From Phalacrocorax aristotelis (Eukaryota; Chordata; Aves; Suliformes; Phalacrocoracidae): a stretch of 64,000 bases of DNA. Every line of letters starts with the position of its first letter. The first letter of the stretch is position 1. Under the pieces are notes generated by a model that ran no database searches, was not told where the DNA came from, and saw only the letters and a list, made by a program, of their open reading frames with translations. The stretch is from contig NC_134311.1 of the NCBI RefSeq assembly GCF_949628215.1, forward strand, positions 18,848,582 to 18,912,581, written 5' to 3'. The position numbers and the translations under genes are program-made. Shown piece after piece: positions 1 to 12,918 of the stretch.

Positions 1-3000
1 CTTTCAGCGTTTCTGACACTGATAATAAGATACAGACATGTATATTAAGATGGAAATCTTTATGGAAGCCAGCTAGGCAATGCCTTGGAAGTCTGCTCAA
101 ATATTCTTCTAGGGACTGAAAAAGAAAAAATCACTCTTTTCAAAAAAACTGCTTTTAGGGGGAGGAAGGGCAAGGTAGTTCATAGGTGTATAAAATATTG
201 TATAGGACAAGATGATGTTTGTGACAAATAGTCTCATCACACAAATCAGTTCTCCCTCTCACACACATACTGAGTCAATGAACATTGTCTTAGAGAAAAC
301 AGATCTGACTTCTTACAAGCAATTCACTGTTTTTCCTATGTGGAAAAAGATGCAAAATATTGCATTTTTCTTTTGTACAAGACTCTTTCTTCCGTCTTCT
401 CTGAGTGAGTGTGGTTTGATGCTTTTCTCTTCCTGACAACCTTCATTCTGTTTGCTTTCCTGGAGGTTGGTCAAAAGAGGGCAGCAACCAAGCACAGAAA
501 CTGCACGCCTGGCCTTATACTGGGTCACGGGAATTTAATTTGAGGGATCATTAGCACAGAAGCTCTGCGTCTTGCTGTAATTACTGCTCAATGCACTTAG
601 CCTGCTGCCAATCCATTCTCACCGCAAAAACAACACTCTGAATTGTTCTTTTCTCTTTGTGTTGCCTTTCAAACAAAAGAAATAAGTCCAAACTTCTGCT
701 GAATCATTTGGAATTAAGTTCTGTGCCATGGCAGCATGGTCAGACAAACACCAGGGGCTGCTCTGGGGCTGCTGCGTAGGAAGCATAGATCCAACTCCTG
801 CATTGCCACAGCTTTACAGGGGACTGAAAGGACGTGACAAACAAGTATACAGCTATTTTGTACCTTTATTTCCATGTGTAAGACATTTTCATAGTTCATG
901 CTGCCACCTTCCTACGGCAGGCTGTGTTACTGATAGCACACTGCTCTGCTCTTTAATGGGCAAGATTTTCTCTCAAATCCACCATTCCTGTAAGATGCAG
1001 AGCCACCTCCTTCATGTGTGAGACTGTATGATCAGATCAACACATACCTTTAAGGATATGTTTATTCCAATATTTATCGACTGTATCCAGGCTGAATCTG
1101 CTTTAGAAACAGAAGTAGCCTGCTTGGATTTGATTTGGATAATTATTTTTACCTTAAAAAGACCTCAGTGTTTTGGCCCCTGCCTCTGGAGGCAGCTGGT
1201 TGTACTGTGTATTTTTGAGATTACAACATTAAAACACAACGTTGACAGTGGGCTTTTGCTTAGTGAGGAAATATCATGGCCTGATGGAAAACAGAGGCAG
1301 GGAGAGGGAGGCTTTGTGTGGACTTTGTCTTACTGTAGGACAAAAGTGTTATTGCTGAAAGTGTTATTGCTCTCTGGGCTCTGCTCTTCCCATGTCAAAC
1401 ACAGATGCTGGCTCTTTACCTGGTCACTGGAAAACAGCTGAAGCTCTACTGGTAAAATGGAACTAGTGTTTAAGGGCAGAAGAAGAAACCTCCCCCAAGC
1501 ACACTGTGTGGAGCGGGATGGGGCTGTAAGGGTGGGAAAGCGCGAAGCACTGAATGACTCCTGCCGTCTGGACTTGAACCGACTAATACTGGCTTAATCT
1601 TGTGTATTAAAAAAGGAAAAGCTATGGGTCAGACCGAGACCTCATTGTGGGAGACTGTGATGGGCTTCTCAGGCCAGAGGGAGCTGAGAAAGCTCCAAGC
1701 CCACAGGGAAGCCGTTCAGTGCGGTCTCAGACCCAGATTGCTTTGGGGTGGGAAACACCTGCAGTCCCACCAGTGATTCTGCCCGTTTCTCCTCAGCCCG
1801 GAGACTGTGCAGCAAATAGCATATTAGCGGGAAGGAGTTTAAAGAGAGGAGACGAAGCAGAGGGAATGGGAGCAGTGGGCTTACACCAGCAGGCACTGTT
1901 CTCTGTGCAGGTACTGCTGCTTTTACCATCCGAGCCTGATCCTGCCCCAGGTGTCCTCTGCAACCTGGTTGAGGGCACCGAAGCCCAGATTAATTTAAAG
2001 GCCAATTCAGTTGCCTAAATTCCCTGGAGGGTATCAGCCTTTGCTGCACTTTCACACTACAGCTAAATTTGTCTGGCAGCTGCTGAAAGCAGCAGGACCC
2101 CTCCTGTCCCATTCCTCCCATGGCAGCTTTGCTCAGGTCTGCAAGTGGCGTTAGCAGAATTAAAAACCCCAGCTCCTCCTACTTCTTCACACAAAGGGAA
2201 GATGCCTCTGTAAGTTCAGCTCAAGCTATGCAAATGACGATTAAAGACATAAACAGGAATCATACAGCAAAAGGCTGGCTGTTCTGTTTTCCACAGGCGC
2301 TGTGCCTTGTATCACTTCCCCAGAGCTGCCAGCATCAGCTTCTTAGTGCTGTCCCTGTGTATGACCTTCACTGATTTTGGCTGGGGTGAGAGCACAGATT
2401 ACACAAGGGACGGCTGAGCTTTCACCCTGCCGTCCCTTTGCCAACATCTTCAGCAAAGCACCTCCCTTTGCAGCATGGGAACCGCAACAAGAGCTGGACC
2501 CCCATGGATGGACTTCTCCATTGGCCTGGTGGGTCTCCATGGGAAGTGCCTAGCGAGTGCTCAGCATCATCAGGAAAAAGGGCTGGGAGCTATGGAACTC
2601 AAATATCAGCTTTTGTCTCAGCATTTCTGCCTTCTTTCACTAGCACAGGTAATAGCTTCCTCCAGTCAAACAAGTCTGTTATTTAAAAAAGGCAAGGAAT
2701 TTTTTTTTTATATTGTCCTAACATTCAGTAGCTCTTGTGCTTTTTCCTTTTTCTGACTTTTTTTTTTTTAAGAATGGAGAAAACAGGCATTAGTCACACC
2801 AACAAATAATTTTTCAACGTGTGTGTTTGTTGTAATGGGCAGTAATAACTCCAGACAAACCGCTCTCAGCAGAGAGCAGCAAAAGGCTAACAGCTTGAGC
2901 ACAGGTCTAAGCGACTCCAAGCCAATTAATGAACTGTGTAGCCTCTCTGCTGAAATCAGACAGCCCACAAGCAGGGCTTCACGAGTTTGCAGCAGTAATG

Positions 3001-4721
3001 AGACTACTGAGGCTTTTTTCTGTAGTTTGTTGTTCTGCATGGTGACAATGATGCAGGTGAATCCGTCTGGATCCAGAATCTGCTGCAGAATAAATTTTGT
3101 GTTAAAACTGGAATAATCTTTGCAGAGGTATGTTGTAGTGAACATGTCTTGGAAAACTTAAGTGGTGCTGTGTTTGTCTCAGCATGGACTGACAAAATTT
3201 TCTGAATGGATCTTGGTGTGTGTTTCAGTCTTGTACCTTCTTTGTCAGTGCTCTTAACAGCATAAATTGCAACTTTGTGATACCTGTGAGGCCACTGAAT
3301 AAACCACCTACCCAGGAAAACACTATTTGTTTTGCTTTGCAGGCTGTTAACACGCTGTAAGAGGATAGTTCTGGCTTTGCAAAACAAGTGGAGAAAAATT
3401 TCGTGGAATCTACATACAGGCAGCAGTGAAAGGTACAGAGGGCGGAAAGGAAGAAACAGAAACTAGAGCACATCATAGTGAAAAATGGTGAACACGGACC
3501 ATGTTTAGAATAAAGCAGAAGTTATATTCCTTGCTCTTGTTTTATAAAGGAAGGGAAACTCTCTTTTGACAAAACTAATTGCAAAGTTCTCCACCAAGAC
3601 GTGTCAATTAAGTACTGCAGAATGCACGCTGTGTATGAAGGCATGCCTGGCACTACAGCTACTTTGAAGTACAAAATGCCGCAGACCCCAAACCCTAGAT
3701 ACGTTTGGCTTTATGTTGTGAGCTCTGCCAGATATGTGCTGTTTTCCGTGAACAACGTACAGCTTTTCACATCTTGTAGCTGGTACTGGGAAATATTAAT
3801 AAAAGAGGAATAGTATTCATCACAATGAAACCAATACATCACAAAAGGCACTCTATGAAATACGCTGTTACTTTGCGAAATGGGCGTTTCAAAGATACTA
3901 TACTTTTGTTATATTTGGGATTTTTTTTTCTGTATAGAAGAACATTTTCTGATGTTTTTTATTATTTCAAGAAATATTTTCTTGGCTCATTTTGACCAAA
4001 TTTTGCTTGTTACATTCTTAAAGGGAAAAAATTAGACAGTTACCTGAGAGAATAGTGTGGAGGCTGTGTTTGTCTTCAAGGCAAGTGTTCTGAGCTCAAG
4101 CTGGAAAAGGAGTGTTGACCCACAGAAATGTCATTGTTTTGAATTACTAGCATTTTGTATATTTCGTATACCCTAGTTCTTAAGCATGTTTGAACAGATT
4201 TAAGACAGATCTTCAATGTTCCTTTTTTCCCCCTGCACTTGATAGCTGTCATTCAGTAAGCCAGCTTGCAATAGATTTCCCTATAGGTTTGTGTTGCTGA
4301 TGTGGAATGTAATTACTAAAATAACATTGGAAATATTTGCTTTTTCTGGTGGAAATTAAATTAAACACAATAATTTATTATTTTCTGAATGAACAATATC
4401 TGGCTATTCCAAATGTAAGGACAGTCAGCTCTGAGCAAAACAATTTGTTCCTTCTTGAAGAGAAAAGGCAGTGAGAGGGGCTTTGGTATTTGTTTCTGCA
4501 TCAGTGCCATGCTTGTGGGAAGTAGCTGACATGATATCTGTGCCATCGCTTGCATGTAGTGTGATTTTGGACACGATGTTTTGTTTTCTGCCTCTGTTTC
4601 CTGTTTTTGCAAATGAGGAGAATAGCAGCTATGTACCTCTGTTTCAAATATTTAGGGTGAGACTCAGTTATGGACACACCACGTGCTTCATCCACGCATG
4701 GGCTCTACCCTTGTGCCACAG
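1..4721. other. Intergenic, no gene seen
   Basis: Unique-looking sequence without a recognisable protein family, RNA gene or young repeat. All open frames are short (137 codons or fewer), lie on either strand without pattern, and resemble no family I know. No TIR-domain frame of the TICAM2 type and no TMED7-like frame was seen, although those genes lie on this side of FEM1C in mammals. Confidence 0.6.
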
Positions 4722-4845
4722 GAAAGCAGATTTGTGGAGCTGGAGGGCTGCTGTGTGTCGGCAGCCTCTACAAAGTGCCCTCAGTGCAGCCAGTCACAGT
4801 GCCTGGAGCGGCAGAAAGTCCTGAACAGAGTAGGGGGTTTCTCAG
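4722..4845 (+). other. Weak candidate exon, cysteine-rich
   Basis: This 124-nt open segment lies between an acceptor with a fair pyrimidine tract (ending ccacag at 4721) and a donor CAG|GTAATC after 4845. The reading frame is open for 41 codons and contains CPQC followed by further cysteines. No partner exon with matching phase was found and no family is recognised. It may be part of a noncoding transcript or chance. Confidence 0.15.
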
Positions 4846-7800
4846 GTAATCACCCTGTGTCCCTGATACTGCGAGTGATGCCCATGGACAACAGGCAGCT
4901 GCCTGCAGGCAGAGGGGCGTTTCTGACTCCAGTGCTGCAGAACAGGTCACCATATGTGGCGGGGGCAGGCCTCTGCCCCCCTCTGCCCATCTTGCCACAT
5001 TGGGTGGATGGAGCCACCCAAGATCCTCAAGGAGCACAAGCACTGCGAGCATGGGTGGAGGGTTTTGGTTGTGGGAAGCTTTCAGAGTTCCTCTGCCAGT
5101 GCTGATTCATTTAAGTGCTGTTTATGGTATTTTTTACCTTTTTTATTTTTCCCGACAGTGTAAATACACTTTCCCCTGTGATGTTTAAAACAGTAAACAT
5201 AAGACAACCAATCTATAGCATACCGTCTATAAACCATACCAATGGGAGGATTATGCAAAGAAGACAGAAGGAAAAGAGAATGGGAACAAGTCTAAAAGGA
5301 ACAGGAAGAGTTATGGTCTGTCCTGGGCTGTTACTCAGCTATGTGTTTCCAGAAAGGGAAACTAGCTCTCAGGCTTGCACCAGGCTTCAGCAACCCAGAG
5401 ACGTCTATTCTTGGGGTACCAAGCTGCTGTGTTGCTGTTGCTAGTTATTTCTTCCACCTCTATAAAACCGTTTCCTCTGGCTGCTCCCAGGAGATACCAG
5501 TTGCTTTGCTGGTGAGAAGCCCATACTTGCAGATAATGTCCTGCTGTGTAGCTCTCAGGCAATGTTCGAGGGTTAAAGTCCTCAGGTCATTTACGCTTTA
5601 ATGTTGTTGTCTCTCAGTAGCTAGTTTAGGAAAAAGTGTTCCCACAATGTGTTACTGTCTGCTCATACTGCTGCATACTGCCTGCAAGAACCAGACGGAC
5701 GGCGATCTTGTATGCTAGGTGCCTGCAAATAAAAACTGCCGTCTCATTTTCAGGCAGAAATGTGTGCCTTGTCACTACTGATCACTGGCCATCCTCTTGC
5801 CATTCTTACCGGGATGCTTAGCGTGCTGCCCCACCAGCTGATAACTGCCTGGCCATTAAGTGATGGTCTGCCCAGGAGTTGCAGACTCCAGCCAAATGAA
5901 ACTCCTGTTACTTGTCTTAGGCTGCATTTGCTGCCGACTGCAGCTCTGCTGTACCTCTCCCAGGCAGCTGTCTTCATGCTACGTGCAGAGTTCCCTGAGT
6001 ACTGCAGCAGAATGCAGTACTTAAAAGGGTATGCAGGGATACTCTGGCAAAGGGAGGAAATTGGTATCCTGTGCTAAGAAAAGCCTAAGAAATGCATATG
6101 TCATCCAGCTGTGACCTGCCCCTGCTCTCACACTCGTGGATGTAAGTGCTGGAAAAGCAAGTTGGGTGACACTACCCTGACTTTGGTATGGTAAAAGAAA
6201 AACAATTCAGCAGTCGTGAGCATACTGGGTGAGCAATACTGTGCAACAAACCAAATAGATGGAATTATGTCTAAAGCTGAATTACCACTCTCCGGGAAAA
6301 GCTGGAGCACTGTTGCCATGACTATCATGTTTGTGAGGGAGACTCTCGCCTGCATCTCAGAGCACTCTGCAGCCTCTGTGCTGTCTCCTCCCTCTGGATG
6401 TCCCAAATGTCACCCTGACACCACCTGTCCCCTCAGTATACTCTGTCCTGGCAGAGGTGAGCAAAGGGCCAGAGATGGGGAGAGACTTGGGGAATGATGA
6501 GCACCATGCTGGACTTGGAAAGGCTCCTGGCCCTGGGCAGGGGGCCTGTGGTGGTGCCCTGGTTCAGCAACAGTGTTAGAAGCAGGCGCCTTGTTAATGG
6601 TTGGAAACTGGATGTGCCCAGAGAGGGAAGGGGAGTAGTGAGGCTGGGGGCTGGGACAGCAAGGCAGCACACTGGAAAACCCTCTCTGACATAAATTTCA
6701 GCCCACTCAGTGGGTTAGGTGCTCGGAGACCCCTCCATGCTTTGCTGCCTTCAGCTGTTGAACAATAACTGTGATCTGTAAGTCACAGAAGGCTACACAT
6801 ATTTTGTTTACAAATTCTTGCGATAGAAGACATTGCACAATGAGAACTAGAGCTGACACACTTCATATGCCTAATGGTGTATCTGGCTTTCTCTGCAACA
6901 GGTTATTAGTGATTTTAAATTTTCCTTTGCTTTGCCTGAAGGCCTATAAAACTTCTGGAAAAAATGCTGAGACTTATGAACTGTAATCAGCCATTTGCTG
7001 TTTTGTTTTTTCTTAAAAGTACAATCTTATTGCAAACTTTCTGGCACTTGTCTCAGTTGTTTCCCAGTTAATTTGGCCTGTGAAAAATGTGAAGTCTTGT
7101 GACTGCCACATTGCCCTGCACTGCATCCAGCCCTTAGAGAAAGGACAGGGTAAAAGCAGCAGCTCTTCCTTTTCAGAAAACCATCAATATCTCGTTTGGC
7201 ATAACCACTAAAAGAGGGAAAATAAAACCCCCCAAACCAAAACTGAGATAAGGCAGCTTCTCCTCAGATTTCAGTGCTGGGGGTGGTTTGCCTGTGCTCT
7301 CTGGCTGTCAGCGAGAGTTGGGGGATACCCAAGGGAAGGACAGTGCCTGAGTACCTGAGGTACCAGTGGCATAAATCCAAAAGATTTATAAATTTTAAAT
7401 AAGCTAAAGCAATCTGTGGAGAACAGTTTTAATAAGCTCAGTGTGGTTAGCATTAAAAACCCAGCAAACAGCTCCAAACTGCTCTAACTGAATCTTCTGA
7501 GATGCGCTTGGAAGAAGCCCTACTAAAACGTATTTCAGTAATCCAGCCCGCAGGAGAAAATGGAGTAGATGATCATATACTGCTGCAGTGGAACAGGCAG
7601 CCTAGATAAGGAGGGAATTGGTTACATGGGTGTCTGTTGCAGACTGGCTCAGAAATGTGAAACCTTGCTGTTAAAGGCAAGCGCAGAAGAGCTTGTGGGG
7701 TTTCCTTAGGCAGGATGGCAAAAGAGGACATGGGGCAATGTCAAGGGGATGGCTGTGGCCAACGGCAACTTTTCAAGAAGAGCCACCACCAAAATGACAC

Positions 7801-7892
7801 CAGTCTTTCTTATCAGAAAGCCACCAGACAGACAGGCAGAGACACCCCTGCACAAGGGAACTGAGAAACTCAGTAGCTGAGCCCTATTTAAT

Positions 7893-7938
7893 AAAAAAAA
7901 AAAAAAAAATAATAACAAAACCAAAACCCAACCCAAAC
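7893..7938 (+). repeat. Poly(A) tract running into A/C-rich repeat
   Basis: Seventeen consecutive A residues (7893-7909) are followed by an irregular run of AAAACC/AAACCC units. It could be the decayed tail of an old retrocopy, but no retrocopied coding sequence is recognisable upstream on the plus strand. Confidence 0.6.
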
Positions 7939-10045
7939 CTCTGCCTCCTAACCTAGAATTAAGTCAGGCTTGGAAATAGTTTTCCTGTCAGTCCATGCCC
8001 TCTGTTTCTTCAGGGTCAATCCAGAGTCAGCAATCAGAGGCAGATTAATGGAAGAGTCCCTGGACACAATTTAATCGGAAGCTGTTCCCAGAGATATTTT
8101 TGCTAAGAGGCCACACACTTGCCTCTGGCAAGCTGCTTATGGAAATGGTTAGAAGGCAGAAAACGAGAGCAGAACTCTCCAAAGCACATACGCGTGTGAT
8201 TGCATGCGTGCGTACACACCCACCCACCCATGCGGCCAGAAACTGCTGGGAACTGGTATTCTTCGCTAAAGACAGAAAGGTTTCTGGATATATATGGCAA
8301 TGTAAAAGGTCACAGCTAGTCTGAACTGATCGGTGCCTCTGCAGATTTCCAATGACAATTACAGCTGCAGATGTCTAAAATGTCGGGTTGCTTGTAGAAC
8401 TTGCATCTGAAGCCAAGGACTGAGGTACTACCGGCACGCTCCCAGCCACTCAGCAGCTCCTACAGAAGCTGCAGCGCATAGTGTGTTGCAATCCAGACTG
8501 TTGCCTGGAGCCTGTACTCTGTTTTGTTTGCTCTCTGCGGTCACACTGGCTGGTGCTTAAGGTAAATGGAGTATTCCTCTGATAACCCCCCCTCCCCTTC
8601 TATGGACACCTATTTGAGGAAAAGTAGCTTTACCATATAGATGTTTGCTTCTAACCATTTTCGACCCCCTGGAGCCTTTTGAGCTTTCCGTCAGCCCAGA
8701 GTGCTCCCTGGCTGATCAGCTCAGTAGGTTTTCTCTGCAGTGAATTAGCAGAGGGGTCTGTACAAATGCCTGGGATTTAAATATGCATATTCCCAAGTAT
8801 CATGACTAGCCTAGTAGTTTTCATTGTAGGTGAAATGTCTGTTCTATACTTGGAAAGCAGAGGATGTTATGTATTTTTTATTCCACCCACTGTGGAAATC
8901 TTGTGAATTCAATAGCTAAAATTCCATATATCTTTATCAACACTGATGGTCCCGTCCTTTCCTTGGCCTGGGAGCAAAGAAAGGAAAATAATAGGGGACT
9001 AATACATATGAGGTAAAAAAAGGGCAGCAAAGAGACTGTGAGTAGCCTATTCTGGAAGTTTCACATCTATAAATACCAGAATGGGTATAGCTTGCGGGAC
9101 AGGAGAGGCTCCTGGTGTCACAAGCACACAACCTGAAGTTTAACAGAGCAAAGGATTAGTCAAACCAACCAATTGTAAGCAAAGTCACAGTGCATGCCCA
9201 ACATATGTCTGGTAGAAGATCACATCATGGCAGAGCACGGTTTGACCCCAGCATGGCTAGCAACGTGAACGCAACTGGCTCTACCTAATAATGGCATGGT
9301 TAAAGTACAGTGAGCTGATTTTTAATGGTAAGCTAATTTTTGATGCATTTGCTATCTACAGCTTAGCCAATTGTTGCCTTAAAACAATTGTACTGACAAA
9401 CCTGAGATTATTTTGTAAGTTGCAGATGTTGCTTTGGCAGAGAATTTTACTCTGGCAGTAGATTTTGTTACTTTTAAATTTTGCCATGTTAGATTTACAA
9501 GTTTTAGTGCTCAAGATCTGCTATGCAGCCTAGGGCAGTCTCTCCCAAAATGCCAGGATAAGGATATTGTTACTGAAGAGGCAACATATGGTCATGCACT
9601 AGCTAGCAGGCATGTCTTTGGATATATGAATTCAGATGTGCAGGTCTTTTACAATATATGCTAGGGATTACCATGACAGGAAGAAAATTGGGTTTGTCTT
9701 CTTGGAGGGAAATTTAGCTTTCATGAGGTTGACAAATTCTGACCTAAGAGCTAGGTGCACATTTGCCACTGATTTTAACAGGAGAAATGTTTGAATTTCT
9801 GAAAATTGCAACCACTGTCAATGTACTTTCAACCTCTTGAATTAGCATCAGAGGCAGCTGAGAGAGAGGAAAGGAAGTTTTGCAGCTTGCTCACCCTTTA
9901 TGAGGATATTTGTAAACTTGCCTTATTTGTACCTTTTACAAATATTCACATCATGTGGAATAGCACCCATCTCCTGTAGTATATTTCCATTACTAAACCA
10001 CAGTGTGTATTGTAGGGAAGTTAATCTATAAACTATTTCCATTAT

Positions 10046-10070
10046 ATACACATACATACATACACATGTA
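10046..10070 (+). repeat. Short ACAT microsatellite
   Basis: Imperfect tandem run of ACAT/ATAC units in an AT-rich stretch just before the CR1 copy. Confidence 0.6.
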
Positions 10071-10921
10071 CAAATGTATAATTTAATAGCCTATAAAATT
10101 AGTATTATTTATACAAGTTTTTTAAAATTGTAAACAAAATTATTACAATTTTATTCTTATTTCCCTGCTTTCATAGTACAACCAGAGAAAAGTAGCAAGC
10201 CAAATATTGTTCATAGAATCATAGAATGCTTTGGGTTGGAAAGGACCTTTGGAGGTCATCCAGTCCAACCCCCCTGCAGTGAGCAGGGACATCTTCAACT
10301 AGATCAGGTTGCCCAGAGTCCCATCCAGCCTCACCTTGAATGTTCCTAGGGATGGGGCCTCCACAACCTCTCTGGGCAACCTGGGCCAGTGTTTCACCAC
10401 CTTCATAGTAAAAAATTTTTTCCTTAAAACCACTCTAAATCTACAGTCCTTTAATTTAAAACCATTACCCCTTGGCCTGTCATAACAGGCCTTGCTAAAG
10501 AGGTTGCCCTCATCTTTCCCATAGTCTCCCTTTAAGTACTGGAAGGCTGCAATAAGGTCTCCCCGCAGCCTTCTCTTCTCCAGGCTGAACAACCCCAGCT
10601 CTCTCAGCCTGTCCTTGTAGCACAGGTGCTCCATCCCTCAGGTCATTTTTGTGGCCCTCCTCTGGACCCACTCCAACAGCTCCATGTCCTTCCCGTGCTG
10701 AGGGCTCCAGAGCCGGATGCAGCACTCCAGGTGGGGTCTCACCAGAGTGGAGTAGAGGGGCAGGGTCACCTCGCTCGACCTGCTGGCTGGCCATGCTTCG
10801 TTTGATGCAGGCCAGGATACAGTTGGTCTTCTGGGCTGCAAGCGCACATTGTTGGCCCATGTCCAGCTTTTCGTTCACCAGCACGCCCAAGTCCTTCTCC
10901 GCAGGGCTCCTCTCAATCCCT

Positions 10922-11554
10922 TCATCCCCCCAGCCTGTATTGATACCATGGGTTGCCCCAACCCAGGTGCAGGACCTTGCACTTGGCCTGGTTGAACCTC
11001 ATGATGTTCTCACAGGCCCACCTCTCCAGCTTGTCTAGATCTCTCTGGATGATGTCCTGTCCTTCTGGTGTGTCAGCTGCACTGCTCAGTTTGGTGTCAT
11101 CTGCAAACTTGCTGAGGGTGCACTCGATCCCACTGCCTATGTCATCAATAAAAATGTTAAAGAGCACTGGTACCAGTATGGACCCCTGAGGGACACCACT
11201 TGTCACCAGTCTCCATCTGGACTTGGAGCCATTGATCACTACCCTCTGCATGTGACCGTCCAACCAAGTCCTTATCCACCAAACAGTCCAACCCTCAAGT
11301 CCTCATCTCCCCAATTTAGAGAGAAGGATGCTGTGGGGGACCGTGTCACAGGCCTTACCTAAGTCCTGACAGATGACATGCGTTGCTTTTCCCTTGTCCA
11401 CTGATGTTGTCACTCCATCATAGAAGGCCACTAGGCTGGTCAGGCAGGACTTGCCCTTGGTGAAGCCATGCTGGCTGTCTCGAACCACCTCCCTGTCCCC
11501 CATGTGCTTTAGGATAGCTTCTAGGAGGGTGTGCTCCACGATCTTCCCAGCCAC
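10922..11554 (-). pseudogene. CR1 reverse transcriptase remnant
   Basis: Two broken minus-strand frames (11554-11303 and 11263-10922) carry CR1 reverse transcriptase blocks. The first has the [14 protein letters not shown] block of the fingers/palm. The second has SGVPQGS and then the catalytic FADDTK motif, the CR1 form of the YxDD box, followed by the thumb-like KCKVLHLG segment. The frames are separated by a short disrupted region, so no continuous enzyme is encoded. It lies within the CR1 copy and is a decayed LINE ORF2, not a host gene. Confidence 0.9.
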
Positions 11555-12188
11555 AGAGGTGAGGCTGACAGGTCAGGATTTCCCCAGCTCCTCCTTTCTA
11601 CCCCTTTTAAAGGTGGGCACAATGTTTCCCTTCTTCCAGTTGCCCGGGACTTCACCTGACTGCTATGACTTTTCAAATATCATGGAGAGTGGCTTGGCAC
11701 CGACATCAGCCAATTCCCGCAGGATTCTGGGAGGCATCTCATCAGGTCCCACAGACTTGTGTATGTTCAGGTTCCTCACGTGGTCACAAACCTGTTCCTG
11801 CCTTACAGTGGGAGAGGCTTTACCCCCCTGGTCCCTATCTTGTGGTCCATTGACTCAGGAGGGGTGAGAAGAGAGGTTACCAGTGAAGACTGAGGCAAAA
11901 AATTTGCTGAGTACCTCACCCTTTCCTGGTCAGTTGATACTAGGCCACTGTTCTTACTCATCTGGGTGGGTATGCTTTCTTTAACTCTCCTTTTCTGTTT
12001 GACATACCTGTAGAAACCTTCTTGTTATTCTTTGCATCGCTTGCCAAATTCAGCTCCAGCCATGCCTTGGCCCTCCTGACCCCATCCCTACACAACCAGG
12101 CATCATCCCTATGCTCTTCCCAGGATACCTGTCTCTGCTTCCTCTGCCTGCGCAGTTCCCTTTTGCTCTTTAGTTTGACCAGCATGTC

Positions 12189-12857
12189 TCAACTCAGTGA
12201 TGCTGGTCTCTTCCCTTCCTTGCCTGATTTCTTACACCTGGGAACTGAGAGCTCTTGCGCTGTGTGGCATGCGTCCTTGAAGATCTGCCAGCTCTCTTCC
12301 TTTCCCTTGTCCCTGAGGACTGTTTCCCAGAGGGTCCTGCTGACTAACTCTTTGAAGAGCTGGAATTCTGCTTTTCTAAAATTTAGGGTCCTGACTATAC
12401 TCCCTTCTTTTCCCATACCCCTCAGGAGTGTGAACTCCACCAATGTATGATCGCTGCAGCCCAGGCTGCCTCCAATCTTGACGTCAGTGATGAGCTCACT
12501 TGCATTGGTGACTATCAGGTCTAGTATTGCATCCCCTTGGGTAAGGCTGTCTATTACCCAGTTTAAGAAGTTATTCTCAAAGCATTCTAGGAATCTCCTG
12601 GATGACCTACAGCTTGCCATGCTACTTTTCCAGCAGATGCCAGGGTGGTTGAAGTCCCCCCATAGGAAGAGAGCTTGTGAGTGCGAAGCCTCCCGGAGTT
12701 GGAGGAAGAAGCCTTCATCAGTAGGCTCCCCTTGATCAGCCAGCCTGTAGCAGACACCAACCATGAGGTTCCCTTTGCTGCCTCTGTCTCTTATTTTTAC
12801 CCATAAGCTTTCAACATGCTCATGGTTATTCTTCAGGGACAGCTCTTCACACTTCAT
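12189..12857 (-). pseudogene. CR1 endonuclease C-terminal remnant
   Basis: A 222-codon minus-strand frame contains hallmarks of the APE-type endonuclease of LINE ORF2: GVCYR, GDFNHP with its catalytic Asp/Asn pair, a DLIVTN block and a late SDH motif. The N-terminal third of the domain, with the first metal-binding residues, lies beyond the truncated 5' end of the element. This is the longest intact piece of this CR1 copy. Confidence 0.9.
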
Positions 12858-12918
12858 CGATTTCTTGATGTAGAGAGCAACGCCTTCACCCCTCCTTCCT
12901 CACCTGTCCCTTCTGAAC

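Larger units (their letters stand above)
4846..10210. other. Intergenic, no gene seen
   Basis: No supported gene. Open frames are short and of chance character. The stretch contains a short A tract followed by A/C-rich sequence (7893-7938), a CA/CCCA-rich patch near 8205-8230, and a short ACAT repeat near 10046-10070. The flank of the next CR1 begins at 10211. Confidence 0.55.
10211..12918 (-). mobile_element. CR1 LINE retrotransposon, 5'-truncated, minus strand
   Basis: The plus strand opens at 10211 with tandem TCATAGAA-type units and the typical phrase gggttggaaaggacctttggag broken by normal divergence; this is the reverse complement of the CR1 3' terminus, so the element reads on the minus strand. 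Going towards higher coordinates there follow the CR1 3' UTR and C-terminal region (10300-10890), reverse transcriptase (10922-11554), the linker (about 11600-12185) and the C-terminal half of the APE-type endonuclease (12189-12857). Similarity fades at about 12918, so the 5' end (ORF1 and the endonuclease start) is missing, the usual outcome of incomplete target-primed reverse transcription. At about 2.7 kb it is long for an avian CR1. Frameshifts and stops break the frame, so it is inactive. Confidence 0.93.

Noticed and set aside
10649-11867. Plus-strand frames across the CR1 at 10.2-12.9 kb
   Set aside because: They are the antisense shadows of CR1 ORF2; the real content reads on the minus strand. 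The same holds for plus-strand frames at 30595-32235 and 62839-63904 and minus-strand frames at 45848-46704.
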